Assembly: GCA_002493965.1 (NCBI GenBank)
Contig: DLAP01000003.1
Coordinates: 1-13,645, forward strand
Source: Clostridiales bacterium UBA7044
Lineage (GTDB): Bacteria > Bacillota > Clostridia > Oscillospirales > Oscillospiraceae
Length of the DNA: 13,645 nt
Reading direction: 5' to 3'
Below the pieces are notes generated by a model. The model was given only the letters and a program-made list of their open reading frames with translations. It searched no databases and had not been told where the DNA came from. Shown here in pieces: positions 6,847-13,645 of this stretch (position 1 is its first letter; each line of letters starts with the position of its first letter). The translations under genes and the position numbers were made by a program.

Positions 6847-7200
6847 ATGATCCGTCATGCGTGTGAAAACGGCAGCGTCAATGTCAGCACCAATGTGTAC
6901 ACGGACATTGTAGGCACCGCGGCCATCAACTGCTTCGGCGTGAAGGGCATGGCTGCCCGGAGTCTGACCGACGGGGTATACCATCTGCTGCGCAAGGAGT
7001 CTGTGGGGAAGGGTGTCCATGTGACCTTCAATGACGACGACTCCATTTCCATTGACCTGCATATTATTGTTGATAACAACGTCAACCTGAACGCGGTAGG
7101 CGCTTCCATCATTTCTGAGGTGCGCTATGTGGTGACTTCGTGCACGGGCACCGAGGTTCGGGAGGTCAATGTCTTTATCGATTCTATGATGATCGGCTAA
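6847..7200 (+). CDS. yloU: Asp23/Gls24 family protein (YloU-like)
   Basis: This is a small protein of the Asp23/Gls24 (DUF322) family, 117 residues. Members are linked to envelope stress in staphylococci and enterococci, but the molecular role of the YloU branch is unclear. The sequence shows the usual alternating strand/helix pattern, with GTAAINCFGVKGMAAR near residues 23-38, the SIDLHIIVDNNVNLNAVGASIISEVRYVV segment near 66-94, and a short VREVNVFIDSMMI C-terminal strand. AGGAGG lies 8 bases before the ATG. It precedes fakA by 14 bases, the same pairing as yloU-yloV in B. subtilis, so the two are almost certainly one transcript and may act in a common pathway. Family call is confident; function is not. 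Confidence 0.92.
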   Translation: MIRHACENGSVNVSTNVYTDIVGTAAINCFGVKGMAARSLTDGVYHLLRKESVGKGVHVTFNDDDSISIDLHIIVDNNVNLNAVGASIISEVRYVVTSCTGTEVREVNVFIDSMMIG

Positions 7201-7214
7201 CGGAGGGATAGAAA

Positions 7215-8840
7215 TTGAAACAAACCATCAATGGCATCGATCTTCGCAGAATGATCATCAACGCCGCCGCCGCCATCGGGCACAATCAGCAGGCACTGAA
7301 CGAACTGAACGTGTTCCCCGTCCCCGACGGCGACACGGGCACCAATATGTCCATGACCATCAACGCTGCCGCCGCCGACCTGCGCAAGGCGGAGGACCCG
7401 GATCTTTCTAAGGCCGCCAAGGTTGCCGCTTCCGCCATGCTGCGGGGGGCCCGAGGCAACTCCGGCGTCATTTTGTCCCTGCTGTTCCGGGGCATTTCCA
7501 CCAGGCTTAAGGGGGAGACGGACTGTGACGGCGTCCTGTGGGCCCAGGCTCTTCAGGAAGGCGTGGACGCTGCCTACAAGGCGGTAATGAAGCCCGCCGA
7601 GGGCACCATCCTTACCGTGTCCCGTCTGGCCGCGGCCGCGGCCACAGAGGCCGCCCGGGAGAATAATCACATCGAGTTTGTCCAGGAGGCTGCCATTGCT
7701 GAGGCAAAGATTGCCCTGGCCGATACCGTGAACCAGAACCCGGTGCTGAAAAAGGCCGGGGTGGTGGATGCCGGCGGCAAGGGCTGGCTGGTGGCCCTGG
7801 AAGCCATGCTGCTGGCCCTCCGGGGGGAGGACGTGGCGGCTTCCGACCCGGAGACTGCGACAAAGGACAGCGCGGATTTCTCCGATTTTAATACCGAAGA
7901 TATTACCTTCTCCTACTGCACCGAGTTTATCATCTCCCGGGAAAACGATAAGGATCCGGAGGAACTCCGGGCCTTCCTGAACACTCTGGGCGACAGCCTG
8001 GTGCTGGTGGATGATGAAGAGATCATCAAGGTTCATGTGCATACCAACGACCCCGGAACGGCTCTGCATAGGGCCATTGAATATGGCTCCTTCGTCACGG
8101 TAAAGATTGAAAATATGCGCCTGCAGCATACGGAAAAGGTGATGACCGAGGCGGAAAAGGCCCCCAAGATTGCCGAGCCGGAAAAGCCCTTGGGTGTGGT
8201 TTCCGTCTGCGCTGGTGACGGCCTGCGGGACGTATTCCTGAATCTGGGGGTGGACGCCACCATTTCCGGCGGCCAGACCATGAACCCCAGCACCCAGGAT
8301 ATTCTGGAGGCAGTGAACCAGGTAAGCGCGGAGACTGTGTTCGTGCTGCCCAACAATAAGAATATCATCATGGCGGCGGAGCAGGTGGATGCCCTGACCC
8401 CGAAGACGGTGGTGGTTATCCCCTCCAAGACGGTACCCCAAGGCGTGACAGCTATGCTGAGCTTCAACCCCGAGGGATCCGTGGAGGAAAACACGGCCGC
8501 TTTGACGGAGGCCCTGGGCACGGTGGACACCATGCAGATCACTTATGCCGCCCGGAACTCTGACATTGACGGCTACGACATCCATGAGGGCGACTATTTG
8601 GCCCTGTACGGCAGCTCCCTCTTTGGTACCAGCGGGGACATTCGGGTGCTGCTGAAATCCCTGGCGGAGAAGGTCCGGGACGAGGGGAAGGAATATATCA
8701 CCATCTACTATGGCGCGGACGTAAAGGAGAAGCACGCCCAGAAGGCGGCGGATCTCTTTGCGGACATCTGTCCGGAGGCAGATGTGAACCTCTTAAACGG
8801 CGGACAGCCGGTGTATTATTACCTGATCTCTGCGGAATAA
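7215..8840 (+). CDS. fakA: Fatty acid kinase catalytic subunit FakA (YloV, DAK2/DegV-like)
   Basis: FakA phosphorylates fatty acids held by a FakB carrier protein, producing acyl-phosphate for phospholipid synthesis. The 541-residue product has an N-terminal DhaL/DAK2 kinase domain (about 1-200). Its metal/ATP site is FPVPDGDTGTNM, with Asp38, Asp40 and Asn44, followed by MLRGARGNSGVILS. The middle domain has a conserved Cys235 (FSYCTEF) and His274/His276 (KVHVHTNDPG), which match the zinc-ligand pattern of the family. The C-terminal DegV-like domain begins near LGVVSVCAGDGL. The start is TTG at 7215 with CGGAGGG at 7201-7207; no better ATG is nearby, and the start MKQTINGIDL fits the family. 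No fakB is in the window, so the carrier must be encoded elsewhere. A terminator follows. Confidence 0.94.
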   Translation: MKQTINGIDLRRMIINAAAAIGHNQQALNELNVFPVPDGDTGTNMSMTINAAAADLRKAEDPDLSKAAKVAASAMLRGARGNSGVILSLLFRGISTRLKGETDCDGVLWAQALQEGVDAAYKAVMKPAEGTILTVSRLAAAAATEAARENNHIEFVQEAAIAEAKIALADTVNQNPVLKKAGVVDAGGKGWLVALEAMLLALRGEDVAASDPETATKDSADFSDFNTEDITFSYCTEFIISRENDKDPEELRAFLNTLGDSLVLVDDEEIIKVHVHTNDPGTALHRAIEYGSFVTVKIENMRLQHTEKVMTEAEKAPKIAEPEKPLGVVSVCAGDGLRDVFLNLGVDATISGGQTMNPSTQDILEAVNQVSAETVFVLPNNKNIIMAAEQVDALTPKTVVVIPSKTVPQGVTAMLSFNPEGSVEENTAALTEALGTVDTMQITYAARNSDIDGYDIHEGDYLALYGSSLFGTSGDIRVLLKSLAEKVRDEGKEYITIYYGADVKEKHAQKAADLFADICPEADVNLLNGGQPVYYYLISAE

Positions 8841-8848
8841 TGGCAGAA

Positions 8849-8883
8849 AGCCCGCTGCCTTATGGCAGCGGGCTGCTTCATTT
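8849..8883 (+). terminator. Terminator of the yloU-fakA transcript
   Basis: A perfect 11-bp GC-rich stem, AGCCCGCTGCC (8849-8859) with GGCAGCGGGCT (8864-8874), has a TTAT loop. It begins 8 bases after the fakA stop. The following GCTTCATTT is only moderately T-rich, so read-through into the next gene is possible. Confidence 0.7.
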
Positions 8884-8907
8884 CTATCGGGAAGGGAGGG
8901 AAAACGG

Positions 8908-9786
8908 GTGAGCGGTCTGAAGCATTTCGGCAAGCGCATCAGGCGGGAATTTCCCCAGGGAGGCCTGATCGGGAAGACCATGGCCCTTTGGAAGAGAATA
9001 TCGGCCTTGCAGATCCCCATGCACGCGGGTTACGCCTCTTACTTTATCGTGCTGGCCGTTTTCCCGGCGTTGCTGCTGGCTCTGGCCCTGCTGCGCTATA
9101 CGGGGCTGCAGATCCGTGATTTGATGGAGGTCATCGGCGACTTTATGCCATCGGCGCTGCTGTCCATGGCAGAGGGCGTGATCTACCGGCTCTATAAAAG
9201 CTCCTCTGGCGCTATCATCGGCGTGTCCGCCATCACGGCGCTGTGGTCGGCCAGCAAGGGGGTTTACGGCATCCTCCGGGGCCTGAACGCCATCTACGGC
9301 GTGTCGGAGGATCGGGGCTATGTCTATACCCGAGGTATCAGCGTGGTGTATACCTTTTTCCTGATGGTCATTCTGGTGTTGACTCTGGTACTTCATGTGT
9401 TCGGCAACAGCCTGATCTCTCTGCTGGCCCTGGCAGAGCGGCCGGTGCTGTCCTTTATCGGGGAGATCATTGATTTCCGGTTTTTCTTCCTGCTTATTTT
9501 GCAGAGCCTGTTTTTCACGCTGATGTATATGAAGCTGCCCAATCGGCGCAACCGCTTTCTGGACAGTCTCCCCGGCGGAGTGCTGGCCAGTATTGGCTGG
9601 ATGGTGTTTTCGGACCTTTACTCCATTTATGTGGAAAAATTTTCCCGGTACGCCAGCATCTACGGCTCGGTTTATACCATTGCCCTGAGCCTGCTGTGGC
9701 TGTACTGCTGCCTGAACATTCTTTTTTACGGCGGCGTGCTGAACCGGCTGCTGGTGGGAAAGCCGGAAAATGTTGACAATTTGTAA
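8908..9786 (+). CDS. YihY/BrkB family inner membrane protein (formerly 'ribonuclease BN')
   Basis: This 292-residue polytopic membrane protein belongs to the YihY/virulence factor BrkB family (UPF0761 type). The function is unsettled, and the old RNase BN label is known to be wrong. I see a cytoplasmic N-terminus with basic residues and then about six hydrophobic segments: roughly 42-62, 101-115 (weak), 144-168, 190-208, 222-240 and 255-282. Family signatures include HAGYASYFIVLAVFPALLLAL near 39-59, SASKGVYGILRGLNAIYGV near 114-132, and the C-terminal IYGSVYTIALSLLWLY motif followed by GGVLNR. The start is GTG at 8908, with GGGAGGG at 8894-8900 at the right spacing. It may be read through from fakA or have its own promoter; I see no clear one in the 67-base gap. 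Confidence 0.9.
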   Translation: MSGLKHFGKRIRREFPQGGLIGKTMALWKRISALQIPMHAGYASYFIVLAVFPALLLALALLRYTGLQIRDLMEVIGDFMPSALLSMAEGVIYRLYKSSSGAIIGVSAITALWSASKGVYGILRGLNAIYGVSEDRGYVYTRGISVVYTFFLMVILVLTLVLHVFGNSLISLLALAERPVLSFIGEIIDFRFFFLLILQSLFFTLMYMKLPNRRNRFLDSLPGGVLASIGWMVFSDLYSIYVEKFSRYASIYGSVYTIALSLLWLYCCLNILFYGGVLNRLLVGKPENVDNL

Positions 9787-9832
9787 AATTTGGAGCTGTT
9801 TAACGACTGTTCACAGTTATTTTGTAAAATTA

Positions 9833-9945
9833 AGGAGGTTCTGATTAAATCGGCAAGAGCGGATGGCGAGAGATTTTCTTTCAAACTGCACAGCTGGAAG
9901 AAAAGCTTAACCACTCAGCCGCAGACGGTTTATTCAGAGTATCCT
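9833..9945. mobile_element. MITE-like palindromic element, short inverted copy
   Basis: This is a second member of the element at 4886-5048, in the opposite orientation and about 50 bases shorter in the middle. Bases 9841-9877 match the complement of 5003-5039 at 35 of 37 positions, and 9918-9940 match the complement of 4891-4913 at 22 of 23. Outer ends are AGGAGGTTCTGA and, on the complement, AGGATACTCTGA, each flanked by TTA so that both termini read TTAAGGA. It ends 24 bases before the next gene's GTG, so it has replaced or displaced that gene's upstream region. No transposase is encoded. Confidence 0.78.
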
Positions 9946-9969
9946 TAAGAAAAAAGGAGGGGAACGTCT

Positions 9970-10803
9970 GTGTTTGGGTATGTGACGGCGAATTACCAGG
10001 AATTGAGTAAAGAGCAGCAGACCCGCTATGGCGCGGTCTACTGCGGAATCTGCCGAAAAATCCGGGAGCAGTCGGGAAATGCTGCCCGGCTTGGACTGCG
10101 CTACGATATGGCGTTCCTGGCCCTGTTGCTGATGAGTTTATACGAGCCGGAGGAGGAGCAGGGGAAAAACGCCTGCGTTCTCCATCCCATCCATCACCGG
10201 CCATGGATTGACAACCAGTATATCCGCTACGCCGCGGACATGAATGTGGCTCTGGCTTATTATGACTGCCTGGATGACTGGAAGGACGACGGAAAGAGAA
10301 CTGCCAAGATCATGGCAGGAGTGCTGGGAAAGCAGCTGCCGGAAATTGAGGAGCGCTATCCCAGGCAGTGCGGCGCCATCCGGGACTGCATCGAAAGCCT
10401 CTCCCAGAAGGAAAAGGAAAACTGCCCCAATCCGGACGCCGCGGCCGGGGACTTTGGGGCTCTGATGGCGGAACTACTGGTTTATGAGGAAGATCTGTGG
10501 GGGGACACCCTGCGGACCCTGGGAGACAGCCTGGGGCGGTTTATTTACCTTTTGGACGCAGCCCTGGACTATGATAAGGACGCCCGGAAGGGAAAGTACA
10601 ACCCCTATCTTGCCATGGGAACCGGTAAGGATCCAAATAAGTGGGAGGAATATCTGGTGCTCACCATGGGCAGGGCCACGGAGGCCTTTGAGCGGCTGCC
10701 CCTGGTGCAGGATAAGGCACTGCTGGATAACATTTTGTACAGCGGCGTGTGGGTAAGCTATCGGGGAAAAGGGAGGAAACCAAATGGCGCAGGATCCGTA
10801 TAA
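9970..10803 (+). CDS. DUF5685 family protein, isoprenoid-synthase-like motifs
   Basis: This 277-residue soluble, probably all-helical protein of unknown function is typical of Clostridia. The N-terminus MFGYVTANYQELSKEQQTRYG leads into a Cys25-x-x-Cys28 motif (YCGICRK), the hallmark start of DUF5685. Two aspartate-rich stretches follow: D99-C-L-D102-D103-W-K-D106-D107 and D196-A-A-L-D200-Y-D-K-D204-A-R-K-G-K-Y-N-P-Y. The second closely resembles the second metal-binding motif of squalene/phytoene synthases (DVxED-x3-GR-x-YLP), and 277 residues is close to the length of those enzymes. That relation is my inference, not an established annotation. The start is GTG at 9970 with AAGGAGGGG at 9954-9962. 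Its last 20 bases overlap the J-domain gene, implying translational coupling. A MITE-like element lies directly upstream, and no promoter is obvious. Confidence 0.8.
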   Translation: MFGYVTANYQELSKEQQTRYGAVYCGICRKIREQSGNAARLGLRYDMAFLALLLMSLYEPEEEQGKNACVLHPIHHRPWIDNQYIRYAADMNVALAYYDCLDDWKDDGKRTAKIMAGVLGKQLPEIEERYPRQCGAIRDCIESLSQKEKENCPNPDAAAGDFGALMAELLVYEEDLWGDTLRTLGDSLGRFIYLLDAALDYDKDARKGKYNPYLAMGTGKDPNKWEEYLVLTMGRATEAFERLPLVQDKALLDNILYSGVWVSYRGKGRKPNGAGSV

Positions 10804-11428
10804 GGTATTGGGCGTCAGCCCCGATGCCAGTGACGAGGAAATCAAGCAGGCATACCGCCGATTGGCGAAGAAATATCACCCGGACTTAAACCCTGGGGAT
10901 CAGGAAGCGGCAAGAAGAATGCAGGAGGTCAACGCGGCCTACGAGCAGATCAAGAATCCCGAGAAAGCGGCAAGCGGCAATCCAGGCGGCTATGGCGGTT
11001 ACGGCGGCGGGTACTACGATCCCTTCGGCGGCTACCGGCAGCAAAGCGGCGGCCAAACGGGAGATCAGTATCAGCAGGCGGCCTACCAATATCTGCGGTT
11101 CGGCCAGTACCGGGAGGCTTTGAACGTCCTGAAAAACTGTTCCGAGCGGAACGCCCGGTGGTATTACCTCAGCGCCATGGCAAACAGCGGCCTGGGCAAT
11201 CAGGTCACGGCCCTGGAGCACATTCGCAAAGCCGTGAGCATGGAGCCGGATAATCCGGAATACTTAGATGCTCTGAACCAGATCGAAAACGGCGGCACGA
11301 TTTACCGCCAGCACGCCGGGAATTTCCGGGGCTTTACCATGGGCGGCAGCCCCTGTGCAGGCCTGTGCTTGTTCTACCTTGCCCAGATGCTTTGCTGCGG
11401 GGGAAGACCCTTCCTGTTCTGCTGCTAA
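10784..11428 (+). CDS. J-domain (DnaJ-like) protein with tetratricopeptide-like region and Cys-rich tail
   Basis: This 214-residue J-domain protein would stimulate an Hsp70 (DnaK) ATPase. The J-domain spans residues 4-60: PYKVLGVSPDASDEEIKQAYRRLAKKYHPDLNPGD, with the essential HPD at 32-34. A Gly/Tyr-rich linker follows (68-95, GGYGGYGGGYYDPFGGY), then two tetratricopeptide-like helix pairs (about 98-165: YLRFGQYREALNVL, then ARWYYLSAMANSGLGNQVTALEHIRKAVSMEPDNPEYL). The C-terminus is hydrophobic and Cys-rich, with six Cys in the last 25 residues. It lacks the zinc-finger domain of true DnaJ, so it is a dedicated cofactor. AGGGAGGAA precedes the ATG at 10784, which lies inside the end of the upstream gene (20-base overlap). 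The pair probably works together; a terminator follows. Confidence 0.9.
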   Translation: MAQDPYKVLGVSPDASDEEIKQAYRRLAKKYHPDLNPGDQEAARRMQEVNAAYEQIKNPEKAASGNPGGYGGYGGGYYDPFGGYRQQSGGQTGDQYQQAAYQYLRFGQYREALNVLKNCSERNARWYYLSAMANSGLGNQVTALEHIRKAVSMEPDNPEYLDALNQIENGGTIYRQHAGNFRGFTMGGSPCAGLCLFYLAQMLCCGGRPFLFCC

Positions 11429-11446
11429 AATTGAAAATGATCTATC

Positions 11447-11494
11447 AGCGGTGCTGCTCATTTCCCCATCCGGGCGTGAGAAGCACCGCTTTTT
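11447..11494 (+). terminator. Rho-independent terminator after the J-domain gene
   Basis: AGCGGTGCT (11447-11455) pairs with AGCACCGCT (11482-11490), with an inner CTCA/TGAG pairing (11457-11460 and 11477-11480). Five T residues follow at 11490-11494. It separates the housekeeping side from the TetR operon. Confidence 0.85.
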
Positions 11495-11498
11495 GCTC

Positions 11499-11526
11499 TT
11501 GACAAACAAAGAAATCGGCGTATAAT
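11499..11526 (+). promoter_or_regulatory. Promoter of the TetR-ABC operon
   Basis: Consensus TTGACA (11499-11504) and TATAAT (11521-11526) are 16 bases apart. The expected start is near 11533. This is the strongest match to a sigma-A promoter in the window and begins just after the upstream terminator. Confidence 0.85.
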
Positions 11527-11537
11527 AAGAAACAAAA

Positions 11538-11547
11538 GTTGCGCAAC
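11538..11547. promoter_or_regulatory. Palindromic candidate operator for the TetR regulator
   Basis: The perfect 10-bp palindrome GTTGCGCAAC lies about 12 bases downstream of the -10 box and 27 bases before the regulator's start. TetR-family proteins usually bind palindromes in their own promoters, so it is the best candidate for autorepression. It is short for a TetR operator (usually 14 or more bases). Confidence 0.5.
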
Positions 11548-11574
11548 AAATATTTCCTATAGGGGGAGATGCGA

Positions 11575-12138
11575 ATGCCGCCAAAGTACAAATTCACCAG
11601 ACAGCAGATTGTCGATGCTGCCGTGGAGGTTACACGGAAAATCGGCATTGAGGGCCTCACGGCAAGATCCCTGGCTTCCCAGTTGGGTTCTTCGCCAAAG
11701 CCGATTTTCGGTTTGTTTCACAGCATGGAAGAAGTGCAGGGGGAGGTCATCCAGTCAGCAAACAGACTTTACCAGTCTTATGTGCAAAAGGGGATGGCAG
11801 ACAGCAAATATCCGCCCTATAAGGGCGGCGGCATTGCCTATATTCAGTTCGCGAAAGAGGAACCGGAGCTGTTTAAGCTCCTGTTTATGCGAAACAGAAC
11901 TGGGGAACGGCTCGAGGAGAACCGGGAAGAAATCCGCCCCCTTTTGAATGTCATTATGAAAAACCTGGGACTTAGTGAGGACGAAGCCTTTCAGTTCCAC
12001 TTGGAAATCTGGCTGTATGCTCACGGCATCGCTACCATGGTGGCAACCTCTTACCTGGACTGGGATATGGAATTTATCAGCAAGGCGCTGACCGATGCCT
12101 ACGAAGGCTTAAAATACCGTTATACGGGAGGAAAATGA
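11575..12138 (+). CDS. TetR/AcrR family transcriptional regulator
   Basis: This 187-residue one-component repressor of the TetR/AcrR type probably controls the ABC transporter genes behind it. The N-terminal helix-turn-helix spans about residues 5-50: KFTRQQIVDAAVEVTRKIGIEGLTARSLASQLGSSPKPIFGLFHSMEEV, with the usual LTARSLASQLG helix pair and the hydrophobic start of helix 4. The helical C-terminal domain, including YIQFAKEEPELFKLLFMRN, would bind the ligand. I chose the ATG at 11575 over the one at 11569: AGGGGGAG ends at 11568, so 11575 has a 6-base spacer while 11569 has none. A strong promoter and a palindrome lie upstream. The ATPase gene begins 2 bases after its stop (or overlaps it by 4). 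Inducer is unknown. Confidence 0.93.
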   Translation: MPPKYKFTRQQIVDAAVEVTRKIGIEGLTARSLASQLGSSPKPIFGLFHSMEEVQGEVIQSANRLYQSYVQKGMADSKYPPYKGGGIAYIQFAKEEPELFKLLFMRNRTGERLEENREEIRPLLNVIMKNLGLSEDEAFQFHLEIWLYAHGIATMVATSYLDWDMEFISKALTDAYEGLKYRYTGGK

Positions 12139-12140
12139 GA

Positions 12141-12869
12141 ATGGACGCAATCCGAACAGAAGGACTGACCAAGCGATACAAGGACCTGACCGCTGTGGAT
12201 CATCTGAACCTGACCGTAAGGCAGGGAGAACTGTTCTCCTTGCTTGGTGTCAACGGCGCGGGAAAAACAACGACCATTAAAATGCTCACCTGCGTGTCCA
12301 GGCCAGACGGCGGTGACGCTTTCCTGAACGGCAGCAGCATTCTGACAGATACCGCAGTTGTCAAGGGGCTCATCGGCGTGTCGCCCCAGGAAACCGCCGT
12401 TGCGCCGAATTTGAGTGTGAAGGAAAACCTATCTCTCATGTGCGGTGTCCATGGCTTTGATAAAGAGAAAACGCAGGCGAAAATAGAGGAACTGTCCCAG
12501 CAGTTTGAACTGACCGCAATTCTGGGCAAGCGGGCAGGGAAGCTGTCCGGTGGCTGGCAGCGCAGGCTGAGCATCGCCATGGCCCTGATCGGAGAGCCGG
12601 AGATCCTGTTCCTGGATGAACCCACCCTGGGCCTGGATGTGCTGGCAAGAAGCGATCTGTGGGATGCCATCCGGGCGTTGAAGGGGAAAATCACCATGAT
12701 TCTTACAACCCACTATATGGAGGAAGCAGAGGCACTATCCGACCGGATCGGGATTATGAAGGATGGGAAGCTGCTGATCCTGGGCACCGCCGAAGAAATC
12801 AAGCAAGCGGCGGGCAAAGAAAAATTTGAGGATGCCTTTGTGGCGATCGTAAAGGGGGCGGCAAGATGA
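12141..12869 (+). CDS. ABC transporter ATP-binding protein
   Basis: This is the cytoplasmic ATPase of an ABC-2 type exporter, 242 residues. It shows Walker A GVNGAGKT (36-43), the Q-loop region SPQETAV, the ABC signature LSGGW (135-139), Walker B ILFLDE with Asp159-Glu160, the D-loop GLDV, and the H-loop His191 (TTHYMEEAE). This is the DrrA/NodI-like subgroup, typical of drug, lipid or antibiotic exporters. Two starts six bases apart are possible: ATG 12135 is only 3 bases after GGAGG and overlaps the tetR stop as ATGA, whereas ATG 12141 has a 9-base spacer and gives MDAIRTEGL. I prefer 12141. It overlaps the permease gene by 4 bases (ATGA), so the operon is translationally coupled. Substrate cannot be read from sequence. 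Confidence 0.95.
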   Translation: MDAIRTEGLTKRYKDLTAVDHLNLTVRQGELFSLLGVNGAGKTTTIKMLTCVSRPDGGDAFLNGSSILTDTAVVKGLIGVSPQETAVAPNLSVKENLSLMCGVHGFDKEKTQAKIEELSQQFELTAILGKRAGKLSGGWQRRLSIAMALIGEPEILFLDEPTLGLDVLARSDLWDAIRALKGKITMILTTHYMEEAEALSDRIGIMKDGKLLILGTAEEIKQAAGKEKFEDAFVAIVKGAAR

Positions 12870-13600
12870 AGCGATTTCTTTCTTTTTCCGACAGAACCGC
12901 AAAAGAGATTCTGCGGGATCCCCTGAATCTCTTCTTCGGCTTGGGATTTCCTCTGATTCTGCTGGGGCTATTGACGGCGATCCAGGCCAATATTCCGGTA
13001 TCCATGTTTGAACTTGAGAACCTGACCCCCGGCGTTACCGTGTTCGGTCTTGCTTTTACGACCCTGTTTTCCGCCGTGCTGGTGTCCAAGGACAGGGAAA
13101 GCGCTCTGCTGCAAAGGCTTTACACCACCCCGCTGACGGCAGCCGACTTTATCTTTGGCTACACGCTGCCTATTTTGCCCATTGCCATTGCCCAGGGGCT
13201 GATATGCTATCTCGCGGCGTTTTTGCTTGGACTGAGATGGAATATTACAACTCTTTATGCGCTGCTTTTCCTGATTCCCACGGCCCTATTCTACATTTCC
13301 CTGGGATTGATCTGTGGGACTGTGTTTACATCCAAGCAGGTTGGGGGAATCTGCGGCGCGCTGCTGACCAACCTGTCCGCCTGGGTGTCCGGGATTTGGT
13401 TTGATGTATCCCTGGTCGGCGGCGCTTTTGAGAAAATCGCCAATGTACTTCCCTTTATCCACGCGGTAGAGTTGGAACGGGCGGTTTTTAGAGGGGATTT
13501 TGGCGGTATTGGACCTCACCTGTGGTGGGTGCTGGGGTATGCTGTTGTTTCCACTGTGGGTGCCGTGCTGCTGTTCCTGCGGCAGATGCAAAAGCAGTAA
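12866..13600 (+). CDS. ABC-2 type transporter permease
   Basis: This 244-residue membrane subunit partners the ATPase just upstream. About six membrane helices are visible: near 22-40, 58-75, 94-125 (probably two), 131-153, 158-178 and 219-240. The sequence between the second and third, VSKDRESALLQRLYTTPLTAADFIFGY, is the typical ABC-2 coupling segment (R-x-G/S-x-L-x-x-L-x-x-x-P). The N-terminus (MKRFLSFSDRTAKEILRDPLNLFFGLGFPL) matches the usual start of these permeases. The ATG at 12866 overlaps the ATPase stop. The 45 bases after the stop hold no recognisable terminator, so the operon may continue beyond the window. Together with the TetR gene it forms a self-contained, regulated export cassette; the substrate, perhaps a toxic compound, is unknown. 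Confidence 0.92.
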   Translation: MKRFLSFSDRTAKEILRDPLNLFFGLGFPLILLGLLTAIQANIPVSMFELENLTPGVTVFGLAFTTLFSAVLVSKDRESALLQRLYTTPLTAADFIFGYTLPILPIAIAQGLICYLAAFLLGLRWNITTLYALLFLIPTALFYISLGLICGTVFTSKQVGGICGALLTNLSAWVSGIWFDVSLVGGAFEKIANVLPFIHAVELERAVFRGDFGGIGPHLWWVLGYAVVSTVGAVLLFLRQMQKQ

Positions 13601-13645
13601 GTTTTACCCTTACGAAACGAGAAAAGGCTCAAAATCAAGCTGTCA

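Noticed and set aside
7197..8735. 512-codon open frame antisense to fakA
   Set aside because: The fakA kinase and zinc motifs are unambiguous on the + strand; the antisense translation resembles no protein family.
9773..9801. TTGACA near the end of the YihY gene as promoter for the DUF5685 gene
   Set aside because: No acceptable -10 box lies 16-18 bases downstream.

Overview
The window looks like chromosomal DNA of a spore-forming, fairly GC-rich Gram-positive anaerobe of class Clostridia, probably from the Oscillospiraceae or a related gut lineage. This placement rests on a sporulation sigma factor (SigG), B. subtilis-like YloU/FakA, BspA-type surface repeats, a DUF5685-J-domain pair, strong GGAGG ribosome binding sites and mostly same-strand gene order. 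No search was run, so the taxonomy is an inference.

Layout. At the left edge the first 199 codons of sigG run leftward. A 683-base divergent intergenic region follows. It carries a dense cluster of DnaA-box-like 9-mers next to AT-rich DNA. Everything to the right is on the + strand: rpsT with its own promoter and terminator; a hairpin plus AGTGAATA-type short repeats; recG; a secreted leucine-rich-repeat protein with a Thr/Pro stalk and a C-terminal membrane anchor; a 163-bp palindromic MITE-like element; a strong terminator; gpmI; yloU and fakA; a YihY/BrkB membrane protein; a second, shorter and inverted copy of the MITE-like element; an overlapping DUF5685/J-domain gene pair; and a TetR-ABC ATPase-ABC permease operon with its own promoter and a palindromic candidate operator.

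How the genes fit together. Most of the middle is housekeeping: ribosome (S20), fork rescue (RecG), glycolysis (GpmI) and fatty-acid phosphorylation (FakA, with YloU). The right end looks accessory: a self-regulated exporter cassette. The DUF5685-J-domain pair is translationally coupled and of unknown function. Its first protein has aspartate motifs that resemble squalene/phytoene synthases.

The items most worth a second look are the DnaA-box cluster at a strand-switch point (a candidate replication origin or DnaA-titration site without an adjacent dnaA), the isoprenoid-synthase-like motifs in the DUF5685 protein, and the two copies of a small palindromic element. No tRNA, rRNA, CRISPR array or complete transposase gene was seen.
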